Shown here piece after piece: positions 1 to 63,859 of a DNA stretch of 64,000 bases. The notes beneath the pieces are model-generated. The model saw only the letters and a list, made by a program, of their open reading frames with translations, made no database searches and was not told where the DNA came from. The position numbers were made by a program, and so were the translations under genes. This DNA is from Eleginops maclovinus. Taxonomy: Eukaryota; Chordata; Actinopteri; Perciformes; Eleginopidae. Location: positions 26,543,793 to 26,607,792 of the forward strand of contig NC_086357.1 of the NCBI RefSeq assembly GCF_036324505.1. The letters are read 5' to 3'. Position 1 is the first letter of the stretch. Every line of letters begins with the position of its first letter.

Positions 1-326
1 ATGTTTGAGCCTCAGTGGGGACGGACTCATCAAAGGGTCAGTATGGATTTTTTAAATACAATGCAGGCGTGCATAACGAGATGAAACACCCCCTCTGCAA
101 GCAGAGCTGGCACCGGACAGCAGGATGAGCAGGCCCCGCTCAATGGGTCCTATTGTCATGCAAACTGTGCAGGGCGGGCAAATCAAACGTACCCTGCCGA
201 CGACACAATCACAGCACGGAGAATAAATAGACGTTTGGAAGTCGGCCGCAGACAAAAGACCCTCAGAGGACGCCGAGCCGGAAAAAAAGAGGAGAAGAAA
301 GAGGACAAACTGTCACAGCAATCTGG

Positions 327-430
<104 letters not shown>

Positions 431-811
431 TGTTAGAGTGCATATTAATGTTATGCTCTCTAGATTTTTACATGATTTATTGATTTAAACTGTGACTTTA
501 TCTGAATTCTTCATGACGTACACCATCATCATGACCATTTGATAACATGCTACAGTATGGCTTATAAGACATACCATAATATTGCTTTTCATGACAATCA
601 ATGTAATACTTTTCTTATGATTTTTGATGAAATACTACGCTATTGCTTTTTCACGAGTTACTATAATGTGGCTTTTTATGAAATATTACTTCTTGAATTA
701 GTTTTGACATAGATATTATATTGTGCATTTTATGAAAAACTACACTTTGAGTTTTGTTACGTATTTCATTTTCCTTTATGACATATATTACTATGAGTGC
801 TTATTGTGCAG

Positions 812-1105
812 CAGTGGCTCAGTCAGTAGGGGCTTGGACTGGGAATCGTAGGGTCGCCGGTTCAAGTCATGAAATATGGAAAGTGGACTGCTACTTGGAG
901 AGGTCCCAGTTCACCTCCTGGGCCCTGCTGTGGTGCCCTTGTGCACCGGACACCTCCAATCCCCCCATTGCTCCCCGGGCGCTGCACAATAGCTGCCCAC
1001 TGCTCCTAGCACTAGGATGGGTTAAATGCAGAGGACCAATTTCACTGTGTGTGCTCTGCTGTGTGCATGTGTGTGACAAATAAAGAGGGTTTCATCCTCC
1101 GATTC
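812..1105 (+). mobile_element. tRNA-derived SINE
   Basis: Begins with a Pol III head: an A-box-like TGGCTCAGTCAGTAGG and a B-box-like GGTTCAAGTC about 45 bp apart. Then a body with GGGCGCTGCACAATAGCTGCC and a 3' end with AATAAAGAGGGTTTC. The layout is that of a teleost tRNA SINE; family not assigned, no clear target duplication seen. Confidence 0.75.
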
Positions 1106-1411
1106 TATTCTATGACCTTTTTATGGAGAAGGCCATGGAGACACCACCTCTAAAAAGGAGTGTAAAGAGGACAAACTGTCCCAACACTCTGGTTCCTGAT
1201 GGACAGATGGGTGGTGTGTGTGAGTGTGTGTGCGCACATAGATATCATTTACATTAGGGAGGCCAGGCACATGTCCCTACCACTATCTTAAAAGATCAAT
1301 TACGTCCCTTTTTTTAAAATATCACAAACTTTATTTGTACAATAAGAAAACACAACAACAACGTAAACAAAGAATAAAGGAATGTGCATCGTCCTCAACT
1401 AACAAGAAATA

Positions 1412-1528
<117 letters not shown>

Positions 1529-1839
1529 TAACACATTAGAAAGGAGGCAGCGAGGTGGAACTCTCCACCCAGATATGGGTGTGTGTCTGCTGGCCTGAGA
1601 CCCCCAGCTGTGGCTCCTCTGGACAGCGGGGGGGGGGACACAGACGCCAGAATCGAACTTCAGCTTCCCCCAGGGGGTCGGCAAATATGCCCCTTCAGGC
1701 CTGCTCAGGAAACCCCACAGCTGATGGACAGATCAATATGAACCTTCTGTCAGCAACACGTCTGATCTCACAACAAAGGCCGCGGTGTAGTTGGCAATGA
1801 AAATCTGAAGCGTTTGTCTCCTACTACAGTGCAACATAC

Positions 1840-1840
<1 letters not shown>

Positions 1841-1928
<88 letters not shown>
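1841..1928. repeat. (GT)n microsatellite, 88 bp
   Basis: Pure dinucleotide array. A short CT then CA tract follows at 2055-2110. Confidence 0.99.
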
Positions 1929-1929
<1 letters not shown>

Positions 1930-2372
1930 TGCTTGAAAATACCACTGGGAAAATTGAGGGCTGTCTGAAACTCCTTCGCAGTCACTCTTACATAAGTGTC
2001 CTTCGTCGCTGCAAATCTCTGCGAGTAAACATCAATCTTCATCTGCATCCTCCCCTCTCTCTTTCTCTCTCTCTCTCTCACACACACACACACGCACACA
2101 CACACACACTTACGCTTCTCTCTCTCTTACTCAGTTTGTTTCATTTCACTTTATTGGCGTGACTGTTAAGGGAGACACAACAACGCGACCTTCATGACTA
2201 AATCATTCCTGAACAATCTTGTCTCCGTTCTCTATGTCTATGCTGGCTGTCTCCCCTCTCTCTCTCTTGTCCTCCCCCCGCTCCTCTCCTTCTCTCTCTC
2301 TCGGGCTGTGGGCATCTCTGAGGTTTTAGAGCTGACTGGGTAAAGCACATGAGGAGTAAACAATGTGTGAGA

Positions 2373-2373
<1 letters not shown>

Positions 2374-2440
<67 letters not shown>
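2374..2440. repeat. (AC)n microsatellite, 67 bp
   Basis: Pure CA array of opposite strand sense to its neighbours; only 64 bp separate it from the next GT array, so the pair forms a potential hairpin. Confidence 0.99.
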
Positions 2441-2444
<4 letters not shown>

Positions 2445-2501
2445 GCCTAACCACTGGAGCGAAGGCATGAGTTGTCTCATCTCTCGCTGTCTGAGGAGGA
2501 A

Positions 2502-2610
<109 letters not shown>

Positions 2611-3458
2611 TAGGCGGGCACTCAGGATCCTGACAGGTCAGCTAGCACCAGGAAGAAAAGGGGGAGCTGAAGCCATGTCTGCACTTTATACTGTACACAT
2701 AAATTCAGGCTGATACATATTTCATCCTTATTTCCATCACTGTGTGAGGCCTCTGACAGATACAAGGGGCAGCAGATACTGACTGTGTCTCTGAAGCAGC
2801 CACAAACTACAAAATGAACAATAGGTATAGCTTACAGTTACGTAAGTAGGGTTTTGTAGTGTCTCTAAGATATAACATTGTATTTCATTGATATGCTTTC
2901 AGGATCTCTTAAGGACACGCTCTGCACTCTTGTTCCACGCTGCCCACGAGTTCATGAATGTGTTTGCATGCCTGTCTGACAAATGGCATTTTTGAGATTC
3001 CACTCCCCCTCCCATGTTTTTCTTATCCTTACAAACAGAGGTGGGAAGGCCATCTGAAATATGCACCCTGGTAGAATGGCCATTGTGATGACCCGTCGCG
3101 TCTCAAAGACAACACGAGGACCGTTTCATTCACAGAGCCAAGACACAAAGGGCTCGTCCAATGGCTCGTCCACTGACCGATCCGATGAGCAACAACTGTG
3201 GGCAGAGCGGCCGACATTCCTGGCAGGCCGGGCATACTTGGATTCATGTGGCACAACATCTCTCTTCCTCTTTGTCATAAAGACACACTAAAGCCCTTTG
3301 TGTTTTTTTGCAAGATGTATTTAATACATAATTGACATTTCCTCTGACTCATTAATAATACAGAGATTTTATCCCCAGTTGGGTTGGAGTGGGGCTCAAG
3401 GATGGGGGTTGCAAAAGGTTGGGGTAGCATGGAGGGGTTTGATATGTTCCCTGGGGTG

Positions 3459-3460
<2 letters not shown>

Positions 3461-3524
<64 letters not shown>
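3461..3524. repeat. (AC)n microsatellite, 64 bp
   Basis: Pure CA array. Confidence 0.99.
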
Positions 3525-3530
<6 letters not shown>

Positions 3531-3656
3531 CCACTCTGCTACAAAACCCCCTCGCTTCCCCAATCAAAAGCCCCTTTCCGCTTGAAGAGAGAAAAAACTT
3601 CAAAAGCAGCATCCACAGCCTGATGACAAGTGTGGCAGATGCAAACCCGCCCTTCG

Positions 3657-3780
<124 letters not shown>

Positions 3781-4639
3781 ACAGAAACACACACCAAACA
3801 GAATTATGAAGCCATACCATGTGTGTCTGTGTGTGTTTGAGGCAAGCCCTTCTGCTGCACCGTGTCCGGATGACCACTCCGGATGAGATGTGACACTGAG
3901 GATGAATAATACAATAGAGAGATGCTCGGACGTGTCAGCAGCATCTGTCTCCGTCTGCAGGCTGACGTGTGTCGTCCTCCCTCCTTATACAAAACTAATG
4001 AAGCACACACACGCTGTATTAACACACAGATTTATGCATGCACGCACACATACAGACACAGAAAAACAAGGGGGGAGCGACACCGTGACCGGCATCTCTC
4101 ATCGGAGATTCCTAGAATTCCCCAAAGAGGGTCACTCTGCATTTGATACTCAAAAAGGAGATCTCAGTGAGGAGGGAGAGGTCAGCAGAGGTGGGGCATG
4201 GCCAATAGTGTCAAGAAAGACCCGAACACTGAATGATTTATGATAGGGTTGATCTGGATCGCAGGGTGGGTTGTATTGTTGTAACTGAACTGAGTGGTCT
4301 TTGTCATTTTCAAAGAAGGCAATGCCCCCAACGATGATCTCCTACAGAGTCTAAGCTGCAGGAATGAGTCCTCAAACTCAGAAATAAGTCAGCATTTTGA
4401 GCACTTCCCGTTGCCCTTGTTTCGGAGATTTCTAATGGTGTTGTTGGTCAGACATACTTCTTTAAATTAAACTTGAAAACTTGAAAAACATGCATTCTCT
4501 TAAGTGTTCCAACCTCTTTATGTTATTAAGGTGTGCTTTTCTTCTATATATGCAACAATTTAGCTCACTCTTTATTATTGCTTGCCTTTTTTAGCTGCTA
4601 AGCCACTTACATTTCACCACTGCGGATGAAGGATTTCTG

Positions 4640-5060
4640 ATTCTGAAATAAGGTCTATGTTCAACACAAGCTCAAGAAATATCTATGTTTTGTTCTACAA
4701 CATGAAAAGGGAAGTAATTACCGAACAATTGAGTGTCTGAAGCTTTCACACGTGTTCAAATTGGTGGTTTACTACTACTAAACATCATCACAACACACAT
4801 TACCCGCCTTTAGCTTAGCCTCTAGCTTAGCCTTAGCTAGCCTCTAGCTTAGCCTCTAGCTTAGCGGTGAAGTTGTGCCACCATCATTTAGTTCTTTTAT
4901 AGCCTTGTGTTAGCTTCTCACTTCTGCAGATTGCTTTTATGCTTCAAAGATCATAAAAGTGTTGTAAATATGTGAAGATCTGTTTGCCACTGATCGTATT
5001 TCCTGCAATATTCCCGAATTATGGAAAAATCCCATTGCTTTTTGTTAAGGGAGCCCCTGC
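4640..5060 (+). repeat. old interspersed repeat, copy 1
   Basis: Shares CTGAAATAAGGTCT, TTTTGTTCTAC, TTAGCTTAGCGGTG, CTGCAATATTCC and GGAAAAATCCCATTG in the same order with 44460-44880. Confidence 0.6.
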
Positions 5061-8000
5061 AATGCTAACTTCTAAGGCCTAAAAATACAAGTCATCACTT
5101 CACCACTCTATGGTTGACAGACACTATTTCCCAGAGGGCCGAGGGAGGGATCATTAAAAGACATGTGAGAGAAGACAGTTGGATGAGGAAGTGATTAAAT
5201 GTATTTGAACAATACAGTCTCGCTGTTTGTGGAGGAACGGGTTCTTGTGTAAGTTACAGCAGATGACAGTATTTCTTTGAGCTTGTGTCACATTATCATG
5301 TTATCCTTCTTAATGCGCTTTAACACTCTGCCAGAATGTGTAAGATGTTAATAGACTGAAATAAGACCCAGGGATAAAAAAAGAAAGAAAAAATGTGTGT
5401 GTTTGTGTGGTGTGTGTGTGGGTGTGTTTACAATGCATGGGTGTGCACGCCCAGCAGTCATTACACTGGGTTGGTTCATAGTTTCTGCTCGGTTGCAGAC
5501 GTTTCTTCCTCTCAGGTGGTGTGAGATGCTCAGCAGGAATTAAACTCTGAATAAAGTCAACAGGTGAATCAGAGGCGTGATGCATTCAGTGTCGACTGGG
5601 GGAAAAAAGATACACACCTTTGGGTAAACAGTACATCTAGCCTGAGATTGCACATAAATAAAGACGGAATCTAAAGCAGTAAAAAGTTACTCTGCCTCGA
5701 CAACTTAGAAGATATTGTTGATACATCTGTACTTTGTGTTTCTGTCACTAGAGCTGTCACTGTTTCTGAACTAAAGGATCTCTTTAAATGCAGACTAGCT
5801 TTTCATAATGAGAACACGTTTCTACTCAAATACTGAAAATAATAAGCAATATAACCATGATGAGCTATTCCCTTTGCAGCCCGTGGTGAAGCTTTGTTAA
5901 AGATGGTGCTCTTTTTAAAGTATTGAAACCTGCCTTGATACAAAACTTTATCAATATTTATTCAAATTGTAGTTCCAGGTTTGCTTTTTTTCTTAATCAT
6001 AAAGTTTAACAGTTCAATTCGATGTAATATTTTAAAATGGACAGTTAAATAAATACAGAAATGAATCATAAGCCAACTGTTTACAGCTGCTCTAAAACCC
6101 CTTCGAAATCAAGTCATGCTTCACGACCACCTGTGCAGCGTTGGTGGCCCCGCTGGGGGTCCTGACCCCTAATTTGGAAACCATTGTTGGCACATACCAC
6201 TTTTATCACTTGGAGAAATATGACTGTTGGTGTTACGCAACAGCTTCTATGTCCCTTGCAAAACATCTGGCTGTGTCTTATTTTCTTTTGTTGGAAGTCG
6301 AGCACATTTCATTTATTTGTGCAATTCTTTTAGGCGTTTACAGTCTTATGATTTTAGCTCTGTACTTCTTTACATGTGGTTGTAGAGTTTTCATTATGTA
6401 AGGCAGAAGGATGTGCAGTGTGGTTATCTTCCCATCTGGGTGGGCTATTGTTGTTGTTGTTATTGTGGTCGTTGTCCACAGAGAGCTGAGTAGGCATTAT
6501 ATTAAAAAGTAGTCTGTTTTTGCCATAATCACATTTCAAAATGGTATGCATCTTTCCTGGAAATTGGATTCGTAGTAAATCCTAAAGGCATGTCAGTGTT
6601 TAGTTGTAGTGCAATGAGTTCCAACAAAGAAGATTTAAAATTCAAATTCTCCCTTTTCTTTACGCGCTGGCACACACCCTCCACCAGCTTTGTCTCGTCC
6701 TGGTGTTGCAGCAGTTAGTGGCCTTTTGCTCTTTTGGCAGCGTCTTTCAGTCTCCCCGCCCCCTCGCCTCCCCTTCCTCCTCCGATGAACAGCGGGCCAG
6801 ACAGCCATCCACTCTGCCAGCTCTGGTGGGAGGCTGGCGACTGCTCTGTTCCAGCTCCTAAATCAGAGAGGCTGTGTTTAGACCCCCCCCCCCCCCCCGG
6901 AGAGAAGCACCACACCATAGCGCTGAGCTCCACTCTTCCCAGATGAAACAGGGATGTGCTGAGGAAGCTGTACACAGTTATTATCACCCCTGTTGTCCAT
7001 TTTGTGCTGAGTGGGTCTCGCTTCTTCTTGAAAACATTCTGTTGTTTCTACATCATCAGCTAATATTGCATTTACGATCAAGGACAAACAGTGTTGTGGT
7101 GGTTTCCTGCAAAGAGCACAACCACATAAAGGACATCAAAACATCTTATTCAGACACACAAAGCATATTTTCTCTGCTTTGATGATGTTGAAACGCCAGA
7201 GTATAGTGCCCCCCCTCAGGGTACATTCTTCGAAAGGGACAACAAATCCTCACAGAGAGCTCTTAAAAATAATACATGGAGGTTTGAGTGCACCATCGAC
7301 AAAAGTGCATGTGCTTTACCTGATATAGTGAGCCCCTACAGCTCCCATTAACTCACTTTAGATTCACTTCACATCCCTGGCTGGTTTTAAAAGCTTCCTG
7401 CAGGCCTTTTGTTCCCTTTTACTTCACATACACATGTTTTTTTTCCACTACTTATTGCCATTTTCTTAAGAGCAGTGCACAGATTCCCTAATGTACTTTC
7501 AGACTACTTTTATGTTGGTTAGAAACTTTTTTAACAAAGCTCCTATTGGGTCTTTCCAGGGAGAAACATAGCTACTTAATTTCCCCACGTCTCCACGTTC
7601 TGACACGGAGAGGCTTTTCCATGCTAGCTGCCAGGGAGCTATTTGTCTTGGCACCACCGGAGTTCGACTTAAGGTATAAAAAATGTGTGTTTGTGTGTGT
7701 GAATGAGAGGGAAATTCTTTCGACGGCTTTGAAAATGCCACAGAGACCTCCCACACTGGGTTTGTATCAGGATTGAATAATAGTGCATCCTATAATACAG
7801 ATGGAAACGGCTTAGAGCTGTAGACAAGGATTTAACAATGTTAATTATTGGAAAGAGGATTACCGTAAAATTGTGAATGGGTCTTTGTTTGTGATCCAAC
7901 AACAAGTATCTAAACTACAGGCTGTTAAACGAATATCCTGCAGCTATAAGCGGGGATATTTTTAAACAGATTTGTGAAAGAACAGTGCAACATCGTTAAA

Positions 8001-8428
8001 GATACTTTTGCTTTCTTGCCGGTAGTGGTATGAAACGATTGCCTATATGAGCCAGTTAGCTTAGCTTAGCATAAGGACTGGAAAAAGAGAGGGAAACAGC
8101 TAGCATAGCTCTGTCCATAAGCAGCTGTGTTTGGTCAAGAACATAGGTGAATCCAGCCCACAATCCCTGTTAAACCAGCTGTTCAATGAAACAAACAAGA
8201 TAAGATGTGGAAATGAGTGAGCTTTCGATGCTTTTTTATTTACATTTAGGCAGGGCCAAGCTATCCCTTTCCCTCTGCTACCATGCATCAGTTTTTACAG
8301 CTATTTTATCATAACCCATAAAAATCTCAGTTTGGCTCGTTGGGACTTCTACTTTTAAATACTAATACATTTAAATATGAGGTTTTAGTATCATAACAAA
8401 ACCAAATAGCATGATTTTTCAAAAGCAG

Positions 8429-8640
8429 AGAGGGCCGTTACGGCTATCCTGCTAAGCTAGTTAGCACCATTAGCATGAATTTAGCGTTAACTTAGCTTCA
8501 TGACTGCAAATAGCAACTGCTTTATTTACTCATGTGAATTAGTTTATTAAAATGGGTGTTCTCTATTTAAAACAGCAGCTAGATTTAAAATTAGCAGCTT
8601 ATAGAATTGTTTTTAGCTCTAACTTTAGCTCGCTATGGCT
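8429..8640 (+). repeat. AGCTTAGC-rich dispersed repeat, copy 1
   Basis: Shares order and sequence with 10208-10420 (CTGCTAAGCTAGT, GCTGCTTTATTTA, ATGTGAATTRGTTT, TTTATAAGCTATT-like). Two diverged direct copies about 1.8 kb apart; family unknown. Confidence 0.7.
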
Positions 8641-9510
8641 ACCTCACTAGCTAACATACAGATGGTGTTTAGCTTAGCTGTCAGTATGCTTTTTGAGCTA
8701 GCCTTTAGCAGTTTAGCTTGAATGTGTGGTCACAGCTAACTTTGGTGGTGAATAAATAAATATCTCTTTGGTTTTTAACATTTTTAGTTGTAAAACAGAC
8801 ACTAAGGGTACATCTGTAAGCCTGTTGCTTTTTAGCTTTGTATCTCGAGCTACAAATTGAAGGAACAGCTTGATTGGTATCAATGTCTAGAGCTCCTCTA
8901 GGCAAGAATGCAAATACACTTAGTTCTCATAATTTTCCTCTAATCCTAGACTAAACATTGCTTAGCGATTAAATGATTTGTCGTCATGAAACCCGAAAGA
9001 GCTTCATAAGAGTGTAATGTGTTTACTCTTCTCTGGAACAGGCCGATCCATCACAATGGTGGCATTCATCGCTTCCTCATGTGGTGTAATCAGCACACAG
9101 GCACATGGGAATAAAACTGGATTGACCAGAGAGTCTCTAGGACACAGCTGACTGCAAAATACAAATACTGTGAGCAAAAAGAGCGAGTCAGCAAAGAAGC
9201 ACACTTCCTTTATAATCCATCTCCCTCCTTTCAATTCACCTGAGGCGTCTCCTCTGGCGGAACAAAAGCTGTCCCCCTGATCTGATTTCTACCCGGCATA
9301 ACCTTTCCCTGCGGGGGCCTTCTTACCGTTGCCCCCTACACAGGGACTTCCTTTGTTGAAGCAAGATGAAGAATCAGTCGAAACAGGCTGGAGGAACAAT
9401 GATTTGCATTCATCTGAAGCAAAACTAAGGAGCAGACAGCATGAAATACCTCCAAGTTTACATTTCACACCCCATGAGAAATATCTAGTGTCTCAGCCTT
9501 AAAAATTCAA

Positions 9511-9740
9511 AGCTTATCTTAGACAAACACCTCCTCTCTAGAATATTCCCTCAGCCTGCCAAGGAGGTTATGTAAGACGAGTTTGAAGCCACCTTGGCAG
9601 AGAGTCGTGTTTTCCTGCCGCTTATCTTCCCGTAATCACCTTGGGTGTTAGCAAAGACGACAGATAAAGTCTGCTTTGTGTCTTTTCAACAAGAGGATCT
9701 TTGTGTCCGCCAGGAGGGATGAAACAATCCTCAGATAAGC
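9511..9740. promoter_or_regulatory. cluster of four GATA motifs
   Basis: TTATCT at about 9514 and 9622, AGATAA at 9662 and 9733. In unannotated intergenic DNA; possible enhancer, equally possibly chance. Confidence 0.25.
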
Positions 9741-10207
9741 AGCCATGGAGCACATTCCATCATAACATTACCCGTAAAAAAAACCCAGCAAGCAACAAAG
9801 GTTGAGGAGGATGCAATCTGGTTCGACATCTTTGCTGATGTAGGTTAAAGTTCCCAAAGGTAGAACACTGAGGAGTTGCAAATGATTAACAGGAGAAAAA
9901 AGCAGCATTATAATTTAGGACATTTCCCTTAGAATTGTCACATTATCAGATTTTATTCACACCTTTAATCGTGTTCACTAGAATAAAAGGTAAGGACACT
10001 TTCAGGATACGTGATAGAGAAATGCTATCAGTCAAATGTATTTATTTTTTAACTTTGTTATTGTCTCTTATTTAACAAATGAATTACATTTACAATGCTG
10101 TGTGGGGATGTGTTCACTTTAACAGTATATGTTAAAGGATTAGGGAGGCATTGGGTAATTTAGTTGATGATTTTCTGACATAAACTGTACTAACGCCAAG
10201 ACGGAAG

Positions 10208-10420
10208 CCGAGGGTAATTGTCCTGCTGTTCTGCTAAGCTAGTCACCGTTAGCACAAGTTTAGCATTACCTTTGCTCCATGACGGGACGTAGCAGCTGCT
10301 TTATTTAGTTATGTGAATTGGTTTGTTAATAAAAAGGGTTTTTATTTAAGATAACATCTAGGTTTAAAAATAATAGCTTATAAATGTTGTTTTAGCTTCA
10401 ACATAAGCTAACGCTAGCTA
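10208..10420 (+). repeat. AGCTTAGC-rich dispersed repeat, copy 2
   Basis: Diverged direct copy of 8429-8640; see that entry for the shared blocks. Confidence 0.7.
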
Positions 10421-11629
10421 TCAAAACTATCTCACGCCGTATGGTAAAAAAACACAGTCTCCCGAGTTTGCATAATTAGTAATGGCTTCAACATTGATTG
10501 GTTTAACATCTTTTTTTGAGTGAACAAGCTGGATGTACAGCTATTAAAATGGTTTATGGACATTCATGGTTTCCAGAAGATGACTCATATCAACTTTGGG
10601 GATCTTCTGACTTTTTGAGGCCTTTTTTAGTGGAATAAAATGCTGAAATAGGACAGAAGAAACCCCTTACAATGACACATAGCTGGTAAAGAGAAGTCAA
10701 CGCTGCTTAATCTTCAGGGGTTTACAAGCCAATAAGGTTTGGATATCCCTGAATTTGAACAGTGGTTTTTACTCAGAGCCAGGCTGAAATCTTTTAACAG
10801 CTTAACGGCTCCTTCCAACCAACATGCTGCCAAAGTGCGGAGAAGCTGTGAGATCCGGAGAAACCAACACAAACCAACTGCTGACACAGAGTCTATCAAA
10901 CTGGGATTTGTCTCAGTGTTTTATGAGGCCGCGGGGAGGTTCGTCTGCACGCCTGTCTCTGCGGAGCATCCATTTGTTTTAACTTTGTGGTGAAAAGTGC
11001 CTCCGACACAACAGCCAAGAGTCCCGACTTCCTGCAAGAACTGCGTTACATAAAAAGGCCTGGGAGGCGGTTCAGCTGGATTTTAAGACATTGGATGAGA
11101 TGGGAAGGGACCGAGGAGAAATGGGCAGAGGAACGAGACAGAAACAAAGAGTAAAATGCTGCTTCCCTCCACAGGGGGAAGCAGCCTGGAAAAATAATTG
11201 TTGAGAGGAGACAGAGGAAAAGCCACTAATGACAGCAGACAATAAAGACCGGCCACTACTGTAGCGTCTTCCCAGTCAGAATGACAACAAGGCCGGGACA
11301 GACAGTGAGGTGCTGCAGTGGGATTAAACAGCCACCACCGCAGCACCTGAAAATAGAGCTTTGTCTGCCAATAGACTGTTATTAGCTCGTCTAAACACAG
11401 GGTCATCAGCGCCGTAGCTGCACCTCCTAGACGCTGAGGAATGGCGGGGCTGCTGGCTAATTGGGTGGTCAGGATTACTTTGACAAGCAGGGAAGAGAAA
11501 TCTAAATAATGAGGCTGAATTATATGTTGAGAGGAGAACAAATCCATGTAAATACAAATGTACTTGGACAGGAAGCCGCCGAAACAGTAATGATGCAAAT
11601 ATGCAGCAAAGCAAACAATGATTGTACTT

Positions 11630-11985
11630 TGTTCCTCTCCTGGGACATGTCTCCATGCTCTAATGTTCAGAAAGCTCTTTATTGTTCTCATACTGCCTGT
11701 GCTGCAGCTCCTCTTTTCACCCTCTGTCTGAAACCAGAGCCCAGTCTGCTCTGATTGGTTAGCTGGCCGGCTCTGTTGTGATTGGTCAACCGCTTAGAGA
11801 TGTCCCGCCCCCTTAGCCTATCACGTACAATGTGTTGGAGTACTAGCTAATAGAAGCGTGAGTGTAGTATAGTGATGTCACTATGTTGAGTAAGTTAACA
11901 CAAGGAGTCCAATGGAGGTGTTTCGGGCTTGGGGGGGTGGGGAATTTTAGCCTTTGCAGACCGTTTACATGCACTAAAACCCCAA
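11630..11985 (-). mobile_element. second copy of the same MITE, inverted, lacking both ends
   Basis: Matches the 23.3-23.7 kb copy in reverse orientation over about 350 bp (ATGCACTAAAACC, GACCAATCACAACAGAGCCG in reverse complement, CATGTCTCCATGC). Both terminal GGCCATATT ends are missing. Confidence 0.8.
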
Positions 11986-12038
11986 AAAGCACAGTTTAAG
12001 AACTACAAAGACAGCAGAAATCATTTCAAGACTGTTTT

Positions 12039-62341
<50,303 letters not shown>

Positions 62342-62659
62342 ACGAGCAGTGCAGTGGGGAGGCCAGCATGAACTGGAGCTCCTCACAGTGGAGCACCCAG
62401 CGAGAGGAGAGGGGAGGGAGGGAGGAGAGAGAGGGGGAGAGTCCAAGGGAAGCAATAAGGAGCCTCTGGTTGGGGATTACCTCCCGAGAGACAGAACAAA
62501 GAGCAGCATAGCAAAAAAATGTAAAAACGTGACAGTGGGAAAAGACAAAGGAGGTGTGATCTTGTTTTTCGGTTGAAATTGTTCACGTTGTTGTTGTTTT
62601 TTTTATATATATATGACTGTGTAACACAAGTTACTCTTTCTGTTTTACTTTCAGACAAA

Positions 62660-62960
62660 AACAGGCATGTCCCAAGTCAGGACGGTCAAGTCCAAAGTCA
62701 AGACTGACAAGATCCAAGTCAAATCCCAAGTTCATTTCCAAATCAAGCCTAATACGTTCCAAGTCAAGACTGGCCAGTCTCAAGTCAAGTCCCAAAGTCA
62801 AGAGCGACAAGGCCCAGGTCAAAATCCAAGTCAATTCCCAAATCTGGACTCTGGAATCTGGTCAAAAAAGCCAATTCCCAAGTCAATAATGTCCTAAAGA
62901 CTGAGTCAAGTCCCTGATCAAGACAGGTAAGTTCAAAGTCTTAAAATCTCAAGTTTCCAG
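62660..62960. repeat. degenerate CAAGTC tandem repeat
   Basis: Many copies of a TCCAAGTCAAG-like unit of 10-25 bp. A related stretch lies at 60325-60395. It generates a Lys/Gln/Val-rich pseudo-ORF on the plus strand. Located between the candidate first exon and exon 1. Confidence 0.8.
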
Positions 62961-63773
62961 TCCTTAACGAGTCACAAGGTGCATCTGTTTGCAATTTACG
63001 TTACAGGGGGAATTAAGTTTGCTGAAGTGACTTGCTGGAAGTGAGTAGCGTTTACGTTAGTTGACTCGAAAACAAAAGGGGTTTTATATGTGCCTTGCTC
63101 TGGTGTTAAAGTCCAAGTCTAGTAGCGAGTATGCAAGGTTTAGTCAAGCTGAGTCATATGTCAATCGAATTTTTCACTTGAGTCCACACATCGGACGACA
63201 AGATACCAATGAGGAGAGCAGAGAGAAGTGTTTCCACTGTGAGCAGAGAGGAAGTTGAGTGTATTTGAATTTGAATTAAATGCCTTAAAAAGACATGTTT
63301 AGTGTTTTTCACCAACTTTAAGATGTCATTGTGTCAGGGAAATAGAACAAAAACAAAAAAGAGGAAGGAAGTGAACGCAATGAAAAATAAAATGATTCAT
63401 GTAGGTTCTGTGTCATAGCGGCACAGCAGCACATCCACGAGAACAAGAAAAGTGAAGTATTTAAAATAAAAAGTATAGAGGATAACACAGAGGAGAGAGG
63501 AGAGTTTCTCAGCTTCTAGAGCCTGACAATTGTTGCAACGTGCTTCTAAATGTGTGCAAGTGTAACTACGGATGACTGTCAAACTCAGCTCACTGCACAT
63601 CAAGAGGAAAAGTCTTCTTACTTTCCCACAGACAGAGGAGGAGGCTGCACACAGAAATGCTCTCACACAGAACTCTGCTGCAGAAACACCTCACATTTCA
63701 AACAATGCAAGGACAGAAAGGGGCCCTTTTTGTGCAGAAAACCCCAAAGAAAAGCAACTTAAACTCTACTTAC

Positions 63774-63812
63774 ATGTGATGATGGTGGCAGGTGGCGGGC
63801 GGTGTGTGAGTC
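63774..63812 (-). other. arhgef18: candidate non-coding first or 5'UTR exon
   Basis: On the minus strand a strong donor (CACAT|GTAAGTAG) lies at 63773/63774, and a usable acceptor-like TTTACAG ends at 63813. If 63813 is not used as an acceptor, the exon would extend up into the 63.8-64.0 kb region as the transcription start exon. It would splice to exon 1 near 62370. Placement is by splice consensus only; no coding evidence exists. Confidence 0.35.
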
Positions 63813-63859
63813 CTGTAAACATGCAGCACGGAGGAGAAAAGGTTATTGAAAGTCTAAAA

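Noticed and set aside
811..880. Possible tRNA gene with A and B boxes
   Set aside because: It is the head of a SINE; the cloverleaf is degenerate and the body continues into SINE sequence.
11083..11691. 202-aa minus-strand reading frame
   Set aside because: Partly overlaps the MITE copy (MRTIKSFLNI part), has no recognised motif, and no splice or promoter context.
62667..62897. 76-aa Lys/Gln/Val-rich plus-strand frame
   Set aside because: Generated by the degenerate CAAGTC repeat.
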